From assembly GCA_026260175.1 (NCBI GenBank), contig JAKCWW010000001.1:1-64000 (forward strand): a stretch of 64,000 nt of DNA. Reading direction: 5' to 3'. The position numbers and the translations under genes are program-made. Below the pieces are notes generated by a model. The model saw nothing but the letters and a program-made list of their open reading frames with translations. It did no database searches and was not told where the DNA came from. This document shows positions 36,640 through 47,246 of this stretch, piece by piece. The stretch is from Reticulitermes lucifugus (lineage: Eukaryota; Arthropoda; Insecta; Blattodea; Rhinotermitidae). Positions within the stretch are counted from its first letter, which is position 1. Each line of letters begins with the position of its first letter.

Positions 36640-38045
36640 TTGTAGTCCAACAGACTGTTCTTTAACATCCTTTTTAATATTGTACTATTATCTACGATTA
36701 TGTCTCCTGATTGTCCTTTCCTCTTCAATTTTAGAGACTCAAATTCTATATCGACGTGTTACTTCTGTCCCTACTAAGAATGTTAGAGCAGTATTAGAAT
36801 TAATTAAGCTTTTCCTTACATAATTATCTCAGTTCCGTCTTGCCTTATATCTCTTAGTTTCCAAATATCTTTCTTAGAAGTGTGTTCTCAGACATTCTCA
36901 ATTCTTGTTCTTCTTTTGAGTAACAGTTACGAAACTAGAGCAATAATTATTAATGTAACGCAACAACAAACAGTGTCGACATAAGCAAATAAGGAACAGT
37001 TTTTGAACAGTACCCGTGTTAGGCGAAAAAGAATGCAGAATTATAAAACGCGATCTTTTGCAGTTTTGATGATGCGTGTGTAATACCACGCCAAATGGTC
37101 AGCGTTAGACTTGTTCTTGTTCTTTTAATTGTCCTTCCTTCAGGACGAAGACCTGTCTGCGCCACTATATGATGTGAACATCTTCGTAACTAACCGCAAG
37201 GAGGATATAGTTGTCCTGCAGGCAAATAATGCATGACGTTTTTCGGAGCCGATGAACTTTACAAACACCTTAAGTTTGATTCTATTCTAGGCCACTGGAA
37301 CTCGTTCTTAAATCCTATATTGTATTTCTCTAGATACGTTTCAACATAATTATCCAATCTACAGTTATTCCTTTCAAACTGTTCTCTAAGTTTTCGAAAT
37401 AAATTATGAGTCTTCCTAAAGTGGTACTGTTGGAGACGACAAGCCGTAGTCTGGCGAGACCTTACCCTGAAGACTGAGTCGGTTTTCGTAGTATTTCTCC
37501 GAAACGTTGATACCCACGTGCCAGGCTTCAAGTTGTCATGTCACAGAAGTTTACAACATGAAACTTCACCGCCGTTAAAAATTTAATTATCATTCATAAT
37601 GGATTTCTGACTCTCCTGCACATGGTAGCAAACGTCATATATCTTTCCAATATCACGCTTCTTTTCTTAGTAACATGTAACCATAATATGTTAATTATAA
37701 TAATTAAGGGTACCTTCATTAAGTAAGATATGCTGTTACTGCTGGTGATTATGTAGGTTGTTCTGTTGGTGGTAACACTTGAGCTTCAATTCAGCAGCGT
37801 ATTTACAGCATTTTTACGCGTAGTATGAAGCGTAATACATGATTAGATCCAATAAAATATGATTTGGATTGTTTTAGCTTAGGTATAAAATTGGTTTGAA
37901 TATTGATTGTAGTTAATTTTTGTATCGTTTGGAATCCCTCGCGGAAATCTGTAATACTGTACAACACCGCCCATAATTCAACACAGTAATTGAGTCTTCA
38001 GTCACCTGTGTTTTAAGACCAGTGGCCAGCCAGCAAATGATTCCC
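36640..38045. repeat. Duplicated block, copy A (intron 4 of the OR gene)
   Basis: About 1.4 kb that aligns end to end with 60320-62875 once two insertions are removed from the latter. Shared landmarks in order: TTAATATTGT, ATTCTATATCGA, AATACCAC, CCCTGAAGACTGA, GCATGAAACTTCACC, ATCATTCATAATGGATTTC, AATATCACGCTTCTTT, GTAACAT.TAACCATAATATG, AAAATTGGTTTG and TAAGACCAG. The block is non-coding. A short decayed LINE piece sits at its lower edge and a repeat-C motif at 37467-37570. Confidence 0.8.
37467..37570 (+). repeat. Dispersed repeat C, copy 2 (inside duplicated block A)
   Basis: CCCTGAAGACTGAGTCGG, then TCTCCGAAACGTTGATACCC and GCATGAAACTTCACCGCCG. It is paralogous to 62066-62175 through the block duplication. 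Confidence 0.6.
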
Positions 38046-38223
38046 GTCTCCACCATGAGATAAAGGACATATCCTGCAGAATGTGCAAAATCTGTTGCTT
38101 TTGTAGCGCTCTGAAAAAATTAACGTATATATTATGCAAGTGTGAGTTGCGCAGATGAATGGTTCATGCAGTATACAAATGTGATCAGACTAATTGAAGA
38201 AACGTTTGTTCTAGAACCTGAGA

Positions 38224-38520
38224 ATGCCAATTAATGTGAACATGTATATTTGTGGTCACATTTTGCGTAGGAACTGCTTTCTAAAACACGCTATTGAAGG
38301 AAAGATAGGGGGAAGGTTAGAAGTGACGGGAAGACAAGGAACAAGACGTAAGCAGCTACTGGATGACTTTAAGGAAAATGGAGGATACTGGGAATTGAAA
38401 GAGGAAGCACTAGATCACACTCTGTGGAGAACTCGCTTTGGAAGAAGCAATGGACCTGTCGTAAGACAGACTACAGCATGAATTAATGAATGAGTGAATG
38501 AATGGATATTTGTGACAAAT
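38224..38520 (+). mobile_element. LINE fragment of a second family (C-terminus and tail)
   Basis: An 85-codon frame with HILRRNCFLKHAIEGKIGG, EVTGRQGTRRKQLLDDF, WELKEEALDHTLWRTRFGR and GPVVRQTT ends in TGA, followed by a (GAAT)n-like tail. This is the standard C-terminus of a widespread arthropod LINE, with the reverse transcriptase truncated away. It sits in intron 4 of the OR gene on the opposite strand. Lack of stops suggests a younger copy than the others. Confidence 0.85.
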
Positions 38521-38714
38521 AGTAGAATTTTGTTTGGCAATGTAATAATTTTCTAAATAATATCAGTGAGGTAAATATGACAGTAATGCTATACCAGCGG
38601 AATTGGTATTCCGTCTTCTTCTTATAATTTTTTTCATTATTATAAAAATTAACAATGTTTTGATTCGAAAAACTAAGTCATAATTTTGGTCTTCAGAATT
38701 GTGGCAGTCTTTAC

Positions 38715-38828
38715 AGATTCTGAGTTAAATGATTTAGTCGTTCTCTGGCAGGAGAAGATTGCCGGAATGAAATCGTAGTAGGTGTTCAGGAAGAATTCGT
38801 AAATAATTTTTACTGAAGATTTCCGGTC
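38715..38828 (-). CDS. Odorant receptor, exon 4 (TM6), tentative
   Basis: An OR needs about 35-40 residues between TM5 and the final cytoplasmic segment. This stretch gives 38 codons in phase 0 with the sense DRKSSVKIIYEFF, then a hydrophobic run ending in AIFSC and a SES near the end. That resembles TM6 and the C..G......ES pattern of the family. The acceptor (TTTTGGAG) is poor in pyrimidines. The donor is GTAAAG. The expected length, phase and order support it, but sequence similarity is only moderate. It could be chance or a decayed exon, in which case the gene would be non-functional. Confidence 0.42.
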
Positions 38829-39270
38829 CTCCAAAACTTGTGTTATTAATGTCACATTAACACTATCAATTTATACTAATACAATCATAAAACTTTAATA
38901 ATAACAATAATAATAACAAAATAATTGACAGCCTTCTGTTGTTTCCTCCAAAATTTAGCAAGCAAATTAAATTATAGCATGCAATATTGCTTCCATATTT
39001 CAAGATCATCCATTCAGCAAATTATTTGTACTAAGTACAGGAACTTAAAAGTTATGAAGCTTGAATGGCTTTTAGTGATATAATGTTCGTACCAAATTTC
39101 GTGAAAATCGGTTTAGTGAATCAAACGTTGAAGGGAAAACATGCACAGGCAATATGACTATAAGCCTACTTGTTTTCCTTGACGGAGGGAAGTCGGCTGC
39201 GACCGGTACTACATGATATCTCATTTGAGTCGCTTGTGTACGTGTGTTAGGAAATGTGTTTGGAACTTAC

Positions 39271-39367
39271 TGTCAAACTGTAACCCATTACACCGATCAG
39301 GATTCCCGCGGAGAGAATCTGCCAGAACATGAGCGGGCTGAGAAGTCGGTTAAGCAGACTGGCGTTC
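39271..39367 (-). CDS. Odorant receptor, exon 3 (TM5)
   Basis: The acceptor is CTGTCGTTTCAG and the donor is GTAAGT. The entry phase (2) fits exon 2 exactly: the split codon AT+G gives Met, so the junction reads KLLM then NASLL. The 32 complete codons include LLSPLMFWQILSAGILIGV, matching the (F/L)SP....Q.L.S...I stretch at the start of TM5 in insect ORs. It exits in phase 0. Exons 2 and 3 fit each other in phase and in content, so they very probably belong to one transcript. Confidence 0.8.
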
Positions 39368-39667
39368 CTGAAACGACAGACGTACCGGTGTATCCACTGC
39401 ATCGCGTACTGCGTATCATGATTCAAAATTACGTGGAAATGCAGGCACACTCACACGTTTGATCGTCTGTTCTGATGACAGTCCTGAGCTTCAGTTGCTA
39501 GTTAATGGGTTATTTAACAACGCAATGCATCATATACAATGCCACACAAGGAAAGAACTGTTGATATTTCAACGTTATTTTATTAGTAGTAATGAACACC
39601 ACTGTGTTGCAGGCAAGATGATGATGATGATGATAATAATTCAATATAATTATAATATATATATAGA

Positions 39668-39712
39668 TACCCTTGATGATGGTCATTTGGTGACTGAAAC
39701 ATATGTAGGGTA
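39668..39712 (+). ncRNA. Hammerhead-like motif, nearly complete
   Basis: Outer helix TACCC/GGGTA; TTGATGA where CTGANGA is expected; T; GGTCA, TTTGG, TGACT (a 5-bp hairpin counting one G-T pair); GAAAC; ATAT; GTA. The layout is the same as at 25091-25133. One core position differs, so activity is less likely. It lies within the OR gene between exons 2 and 3, antisense to it. Confidence 0.4.
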
Positions 39713-39904
39713 ATTTTAAGTGATAATTTACTTCAATAGTGCAGTTGTTTTTTGATAAGTGTTTTTCATTACCATAATGCACGGTGAACAAAAAGTAAAG
39801 TTGAATAATAATTCAATTTAATTCTCATTTATTAAATAATATTAATAATAATAATAATAGTAATAGGGGAACCAGACTGAGTTGGTTGCATCTTACTTAA
39901 TCAT

Positions 39905-39979
39905 TTAACCAGCGAGAATTCGACGTTACTGCGGGGTTGGAGTCGCGGTAAAGCCCCGAACAGTTCAACTGATTTACCT
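39905..39979 (+). repeat. Dispersed repeat D, copy 2
   Basis: ACCAGCGAGAATTC, CGTTACTGCGGGGTTG, GTCGCGGTAAAGCC and TGATTTACCTC. See 34857-34930. Confidence 0.6.
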
Positions 39980-39984
39980 CCAAG

Positions 39985-41691
39985 AATAAGCATCTTGCCT
40001 GGAAGGCATAAAATTAACGAAAAAAAAACCATTTTCTCTGCAAGTGCAAAATCGTTGCCTATAATAACGAACTTAGTTAAAGTTACTAATCTCAGACTAT
40101 TCACAGTTTCTGGAAAAGCAGCTACGTAGTACTAACGTCAGACAGGTGCTAAATTTAATAAAGAAGAATACTCAAAAAGTGGCGCTGTAATCTATAATGC
40201 TTTCTGGGAAAGGAGGCTCTTCAATATCGAATCAAGCATTACTTTCTCAGATATTATTGCTGCAGTCTTCTGTTGCTATTGATAACTGCCATACTCCTGA
40301 CTACTAACATGCATGAATACGGATTTGCAGAAATTAGCCTTTTGTATATAATGATAATATTATATAATTTTTTATGCATGTTTCGTGATTTCTTATGTTC
40401 TAATTTATTATTAAACCTTATTGGTCCAATGTCGAGTTAAACTCGACAGCTCTTTCTATTTTACCAGGTCCAAACTCAGATCGACATGTTATTGTACAGT
40501 GTTTTATGTTGGGTTTCCCTAAGCAACTGTCATTTAGTGGGTGCTTTTGAACTTCGAGAATTAGAGATTTCCTGGAAGCTTAATTTGGACCAGACTGCTG
40601 GAATTCACAAGAATAATTTGGACTGCAAAGACGTAAGTATTTCTCTGCTATCTCCATCTTATAAGTCGTTCCGTAAACCCCACTTTTAAACACTGACAAA
40701 GAGCCCGGTTAGCACGGTTATTTCGCAGATAAAAGACCTTGTAAATTTAGACCAGACGAACTAACGCCTACAGGCAAGACATCTCGCGTGGACGATGAGA
40801 AGTGTCAGCTCTTTTGCAGTTTGTGTGCATAAAGGGATTGCGTTGTTTTTTGTAGGACACTTTCCTCTTCTTAAGCGTGGGTCCCGTTTCTGTTACTTTT
40901 CATGGCGAATCTTCCTCCACATTACATGTTTTGAACGATCTGTCGCCATACAGAATCTCTACATGATGTCTGGAATGACCCGAATTTCTTTCCCATGTCA
41001 GTATTTCATACGACTGCCATGCCCACAACATCATGACAGAGCACTGGCAAGGTATCGAGACGAACAATAGCATGGCATTCATATCGAGGCTTGTCTGGAG
41101 TATTGACGTTTATAATTCAGTATGGGGACAGACATGCACAGACAGCATACTCCACATTGCACAGCCAATCTTTAGAAAGTGGAGTTTACTAAGGCTGTTA
41201 TTAATAACTCGTTATGAAAACATCGACTGGAAATGGAAGAGATGTATATTGCAAATTATATTTTTTTTATCTTGGTTACTGGGCTGTGTTGGCTGTGGTG
41301 GTAAGTAGAAAGAGCCTGCCACATCCATCTTCACCATACAGTCGCTAATACTGTGAAGAAGTAGGGACCACTTTCTTCCGAAACGTCAATAAACAACGTC
41401 CTCACATTTCACGATCCTGTATTCTTTATTAATTCCAGTTTTATTCGTTCTTTCCAGTACACATCCGTGTAATTTGAAGACGTTTGGGAACGCAGAAAAC
41501 ATATTGTAAGCCTAGAGTTAGGGTCGGCAGATAGCGAATGTTTTTTGAAAGTTTTCTATTTGTGCTTACAGACGTGCCTCAACCCGTCACCATTGCCTAT
41601 TTTTATTCTGAATTTTTGCCGACATTCGCCCTCAAGCTTCGGCCGTATACTGTAGAATATTGCGTATTGTGTAGCACACAGCTTTACTTAC
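39985..41691. other. Intron 2 of the OR gene, no other gene seen
   Basis: Frames at 40486-40689, 40795-41070 and 41033-41308 show no family features. A degenerate GAAGA...CCGAAACGTC motif is at 41358-41395. Confidence 0.5.
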
Positions 41692-41853
41692 ATGAGAAGT
41701 TTCTGGTGATATTGGATACATCGATTCAGGTACTTTTGCATATCTTTGTGGAATCTCTCTACGGAGTCTTTTTCCAAGTTTTCGTCTTCTGAATCAGTAA
41801 CACTGACATTGAAATTAATTTCTTCACTGAAGTCATGTCTCTGCGTTTTAAAT
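41692..41853 (-). CDS. Odorant receptor, exon 2 (intracellular loop)
   Basis: The exon is bounded by a good acceptor (TTGTTTACAG, ending at 41854) and a consensus donor (CAT then GTAAGT). It enters and leaves in phase 2. It encodes about 54 residues: a charged, acidic stretch (DSEDENLEKD) and then LNRCIQYHQKLL. The pattern L..C(I/V).(H/Y)HQ.(L/I) is a hallmark of the loop between TM4 and TM5 in insect ORs. It lies 5.4 kb downstream of exon 1 on the same strand. The joining codon is AA+A if the phase-2 donor of exon 1 is used. The other exon-1 donor would break the frame, which is the one weak point of this join. Confidence 0.78.
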
Positions 41854-43696
41854 CTGTAAACAACGAACAATTTTGGCACTTTCATGGAAATCACGAGACA
41901 GTCCTTTTAAGACACTGGTGCAGCTCGAAAATTTTTTGCGCTTGATACGTTGAGCGAATTTAACAAATTTCCGAAACCTCTCAACACCAAACTCATGGCT
42001 TTACAAATAGAGGGCATGTGCGTTACCATGTAAAGATATATGGAGCCGGTATTTTTAAATTAAGAAAGCATTTGAAAGTGTTAAAAAGAGTGAGACTTAG
42101 TGCAAATTATTTATTTTTGTTCGTTAGTATGTTGTTTGTAGGAGACATTTAGTTATTAATGGGTGCCTAATATTTAATTGAAAATACAGTGTACTCTGAA
42201 TTGTCCTAGATAGTGTTGGGGAGGGGGTACAAGCATAATTGAGAAACAAGGATAATCAAAAACATATACTTACTTCAGACGCGAACAAAAAATAAAACTA
42301 ATATAGTTATTATATACATAATACACGTACATACATACCTTACGCTTGTTGTTTATGTAAATAGTCCGTGATTTGTGTTTGCCTTCGGGATTCCCTAATA
42401 ATAATTAAAAAATAAGTCTAATTTATTTGTTATGTAGGATGCATAATACGCACGAAAGATCCTGATTGCTGTATTGAGGATTTTGTTCCAGGATTTGGCG
42501 TTAAATCGCGTTATTTCCCACCTTCTTTACTGCTCATTAGCAACTTCCAGTCGTGCACGGATAATACGCGCACGGATAGTTGAGAGTACACTGTACGTTG
42601 TAACTTACTTTCAGTTTAGTTTTTGAGTTTACTGCACGTGTAATTTTATTCTTAATGTGATGTGTATTTTAAATGTTGCATGCAGTGGTTTTAGTTATAG
42701 GTGTGGATTTCTTAGAAAAATGGAAGTACGTTACCTGTTTCGTCGTATAGGGCAATAAGGGAGTCTTATTTGTTTTCAGAATTGTCGTCATTATTTCAGT
42801 GAAAGACGTTTATTCAGATATTTCCGTCTAAGCTAGAAACTGTTGATATCTGGAACATTTTTGCTTAATATTTAAGTAAGCCACAAAGGAGTTCAGTATT
42901 TTGCAAAAGCTTCTTGTTCCTAATTACCACACAAACCGCATTTCACGAAACTATTAACTTTGGAGATGGAAAAAGTATTGTGCAATAAATTCAGTTTTAA
43001 TTTGATGATATGCCATTTGTGCTGTAATCACTGTCGTGCCGTTTCTCTCTGTTTACATGTTTTTCTCTCTCTCCTACAGACGCGCCAGCCACTTCGACTT
43101 CCCTGTTGTCTTTCCATCTTTTCCAATTTGTATATAATGTTGCTTGACAATTCATTTGTGTTGTGTGGATCTTTGAGGCCTGCATTTTTATCTCATTGTG
43201 ACATTGCTTGCCTTTCGACTTGTGGGATGCTGAGAATATCTTGCAGTATTTTGGAAGCGGCTTGATGTGTTTACTTTAATGCCATTAGCTTCAGCTATTT
43301 CTCCAACAGACAGTCGGAAAATGCTTTAAACCTCGTACAGGTAATGTTAAAAAACCTCAAACGTTCCCCACAGCAATGGGTTTTGGCTGAGAGGAATTGT
43401 TTTCAGCAAAACAAAGGCAAATATTTTCGTATGGCTGATGGACCAGAAAAAAACTGGATCCAGCTGAATAATTCCAGCTTCTTTGAAGCCATTAAGCGCT
43501 TCTTCGACACGCAGCTGCCATGAACGCGGTTCAATTCCCTTTATCAACTTTGCTCTAGACGACAATGCGTCCTGTGTACAACCGATACTGTTTGCTGCCT
43601 TCATCCGAATAATATAGGTTCAAAGCAGCTTTTAAGGAAACGTCAAGTGGTTGAAACCTACGGGAAGTGTGTAGTAAAGAGCACAAAAAAGACATC
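41854..43696. other. Intron 1 of the OR gene, proximal part
   Basis: A 101-codon frame at 42960-43265 has no recognisable domain. Nothing else is assigned. Confidence 0.45.
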
Positions 43697-44185
43697 GCAA
43701 TTTTTAGGCACGTTCGCAATGTTGCGAAAAGCGACTATTAGCTTCATCATGTCTGTCCGTCTGTCTCTCTGTCCTTCCGAAAGGAACAACTCGGCTCCCA
43801 CTGGACGGATTTTCATGAAACTTGATATTTGAGTATTTTTCGAAAATCTGTCGAGAAAATTAAAGTTTTGTTAAAATATGACAAGAATAACGGCTACTTT
43901 TATGAAGACCTAAGTACATTTATGATATCTCGCTCACTTAGAATGAGAAATGTTTCAGACAAAAGTTGTAGAGAATCGAAAAACACTTTTATGTTCAATG
44001 ATTTTTTCTCGAATATCGTGTTGTTTAGGAGATAATGTGGAAAAATATGGTAAAACCAGACAGGCCACAGATAATAAAATATGGCGCATACGCATTGCAT
44101 GCTGGATAACTAAGGCTACAGACACACACTCAGAATATGTAATACTTATTGTTTTTCCACGACGACAACGATTATGCGAAGGCAC
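43697..44185 (+). repeat. Dispersed repeat A, copy 2
   Basis: It aligns over its whole length with 1523-2012: TTTTTAGGCACGTTC, GCGAAAAGCGACTATTAGC, the TCTGTCCGTC run, CTCGGCTCCCACTGGACGG and GCATTGCATGCTGGATAAC. Within OR intron 1. Confidence 0.85.
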
Positions 44186-45568
44186 CTCAATGTTACGTTT
44201 ATACGTACGTTGCCTGTCTTGTTACATAACAGTTGAATCAGTTCCAAGCTCTTGGTCCGGCTGTTCACAAGCGAAACGTCATGTTTGCTTTATATTGGTT
44301 TCAAATTTCATTAAAATAGGGGAACATTTGGGAAGTATTTCCTCTTAAATCTAAGTCCTCTGATGATACTCCACTGCTGAACCCAGTGGTACATTGTGCT
44401 TAGAGAATTTTATTCCGTCTTACTCGATGAAATGTAACTAATTTAGCATTTCCTTCACAACTCTGCAGTTACCAGAACTCCCGTCTTTGAATTTTGACTT
44501 TTCTCTTTGCGTCCAGAAATTTAGCTTGTTTGTTCAGTAGTATAGACATTGTGGATATTTTTTGGAATCAAGTTGGATTTGTTATACAAAGCAATTTAAG
44601 AATCGGAAAAAATGTTTGGTACTGTTGGTTTGCACTCTGATGTGTGAACAGGTGTGCTGAGTGAATGCCGACGCAGTTCTGAGTGCCTCTTGAGGCATGC
44701 ACAGAACCAGGCTTTACAATTATTATTTTTGTTTATTTCATTGTGGGATGTTTTATACCTCGTGACAAAGTAAAATTGACTCCTCTACGCTCATTCAGCT
44801 CGTGCCCAGGTTTTATTTCAGAGGAATTTGTTCAGATGTTCTGCGGTCAAGTAAGATTGCTACAAAAACATCTCATTCTGTTTGCCCTATCACGTGGGAT
44901 CCCAACTTAAGCAGCAGCCTCTTTCTTTATTAAACATGGCTTCAAGCTAAAACCACCAAATCTACAGGAATTAAGACAAAATACAGCCTAAGAAATTATT
45001 TATATAAAGTTACTTTTCTTTGGAATTTTCAGTTTGTTACCGAACACGTATAATCGACTCAAACTTATAGGATATACCACAAAATGTAGCTTATATTTTT
45101 CCCAACCAAACACACACGAAATTTAGGTTTCACGCATGTATTGGATCCGCACACCGCTAGCCTTCCTCGTCCTGAAAAGTGCATGGGCAATTTACATTTG
45201 TGTAGTATTTCACATGGAAAGGCAAACTGCCGGAAAGATATTTCATCCAAGCACCCTCTTTTGCCCACCTCTCGATTACAACAGCAATAAATAATTTTTA
45301 TTATTACTTGGTACCTTAGATAAGTAACAAAACATTTCGCTTTAACCTTTTTGTTCTGAAATCCTTAGAGTTCTTGTCGAAAGAGTTATTCTGCAAACTA
45401 TGGGTTGGACAGACGCCATTGAGATAATCAACAGCACCTAGAAATAAAGATTAAAATAAGAAACACGTATCATTGATTTCATACAGAGGCAGTTTTGTGT
45501 CACTGTGATAATAAACTATATCTTATTCCAGATTTCAATTTCTCTTACCGTTGAATATGAAGATTCGA
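44186..45568. other. OR intron 1, no gene recognised
   Basis: No coding or repeat call. Confidence 0.45.
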
Positions 45569-45760
45569 GTCTTCTGGGGTGTTACGCTGTGTCGCTGGCC
45601 CAGCAGTTTTCGACGTTCCGAAGTAATGTAATGGCTTCTTCAGGGCCAAAGAGTCCAAGAAGAATGTCTTGCTGCGTGACTCTTAAGATGAAGGCACTAT
45701 GATCCTTCGGAAGGCTGCGATCTTCTCGCCCAACAACACAGCGTCACACCCCAGAAGACT
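45569..45760. mobile_element. Inverted-repeat element with paired stem-loop motifs (192 bp)
   Basis: The ends AGTCTTCTGGGGTGTTACG (45569 on) and its near-complement CGTCACACCCCAGAAGACT (to 45760) enclose an outward pair of worn motifs: minus with CTGAAGA at 45637-45643, plus with TTAAGATGAAGG at 45683-45694. Same design as at 31564-31766. Confidence 0.72.
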
Positions 45761-45865
45761 TGCATATACATCCTACTCATTGGTTGGTATTACCTGAGTT
45801 TTATTGTTGTTCATCTTTACTTGAGTTCATAGCGTTATTCATTCCGTGCAATTAGATTATATTTC

Positions 45866-46258
45866 TTATTTATAAAACCAACATTTGCACATACTGTATA
45901 CACAGTAGCTCCATTTCTTATTTCATCCTACATGTTTCGGCAGCCGACCGCCATCATCAGGGAGTATATACACCACTATATTTAAGACATAATAAAATAT
46001 ATTTTACAATAGTAGTATACTTGTATCTTAGTTATCTCCGCGGCTATATTCATAGGGTGTAAAATACAATAAAATAATGTATGCGTAGTTAAAGTTCTGT
46101 GTGCTTGAAGTACTGTTGTAGGTGTCGCAGTGGCACGCAAATTTGTAGTCTTTTTCCTCATCCGTAATGGATGTTGTTCCTGCATTACCTGAAGTAGTGT
46201 TCTGTGTAGGAGGTGACTTACCGTATGTGCATATGTTAATTTTATAAATAAGAAATAT
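45866..46258. mobile_element. Inverted-ended element with an intact stem-loop motif (393 bp)
   Basis: The ends TTTCTTATTTATAAAA (about 45868-45883) and TTTTATAAATAAGAAA (about 46240-46255) are inverted. The left arm carries the complete motif at 45925-45966. The matching place in the right arm (CTGAAGTAGTG, then GTGTAGGAGG near 46190-46220) seems to have lost the hairpin. Confidence 0.65.
45925..45966 (-). ncRNA. Hammerhead-like motif with complete core
   Basis: Minus strand: outer helix CTCC; CTGATGA; T; GGCGG, TCGG, CTGCC (a 5-bp hairpin with one G-T pair); GAAAC; AT; GTA; GGAT closing the outer helix. CTGANGA, GAAA and the TA at the predicted cut are all present. The same extra T follows CTGATGA. 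Confidence 0.45.
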
Positions 46259-46654
46259 TCACCTGGAACATCTGTTATCACTACAATAACTTCTTATATG
46301 TTTCACTCACTGTCGAAATTTTCTTTGCGTCCAAAGTTGATTTACGTTCATTGTTGTGCACGTATTTGTATATCTACACTGAGTGATTAGTGACAGTGAT
46401 ACAATTTGACAAGGTTATTGCAGTAAGGTAGAAAATTTAGTTTATTATAGCCGAACAGTGCCATCCTGTTGCGATGACTCTAGTAAAGTGCCTGGTGCAC
46501 TGCCGTCGAAGCCAGAACACAAGGTTTGCCGCTGTTGGTTCGACACAGAAGAAGTCACTTTCGACGTTAGACAGAGAATGCCTTCAAACACCTTCCACAA
46601 CGAATTATATCCAGCATGCATAAAGCTCTCGAAAATTTGCAAATTAAAGTCGAC

Positions 46655-46740
46655 TAATTAATACATCAACCAACGTACGCACTTAATAAAAAAACATTTT
46701 GTATTTTGTTAAGTGATTGTGTTGGTTGATGTATTAATTA
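46655..46740. repeat. Perfect 20-bp inverted repeat (86-bp hairpin)
   Basis: TAATTAATACATCAACCAAC at 46655-46674 is exactly mirrored at 46721-46740, with further pairing inside (ACTTAATAAAA against TTTTGTTAAGT). Possibly a tiny foldback MITE in OR intron 1. Confidence 0.85.
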
Positions 46741-47246
46741 TAAGAATATGCACGGTATGAATAACAAAAAATGAACTCGACTAATTTAGTCGGCTGTTAC
46801 CACACACTCTGCGGTACGTAAAGCCGCGAGAGTGTCTTGTTCAAATACGATTGACCCTCGGCCATGCCGAATGTCTCAATTTCTCAGAAAACCGGTATTC
46901 GACTTTTGAAAACGCTTAACATCTTGAGACGAAACCGATGTTGTTAACGTGTTTACCCCAGCTTCCAGTGTTCTAAGAAGGAGGATCTTTGTAGAATTCG
47001 TACATGCCGACACCTTTATTTACCACCTTTCTGATTCAGAAATGCATAATTTTATATAAGAGTACTACTAGTGAGTATGACTGTCAAAGGTGTAATTTAT
47101 GTGAAAGACGTGGAGTGACTAGTCTGACGTTTGAATCCAAGACTTCGGGCTGACATATTTCTTTAAATGGGCAACTTATGAGGGAATAGATGTATCTTAT
47201 ATGTAATAAAATACCGTATATATGTACACACTCATAATTTACGTAC

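Noticed and set aside
42960-43265. Cysteine-rich 101-codon frame
   Set aside because: No family pattern, no splice context, and the reverse strand is equally open.
47084-47246. Last 54 codons of the long frame at 48001 as OR protein
   Set aside because: Low similarity to ORs, begins right after donor sites; read-through of intron 1.
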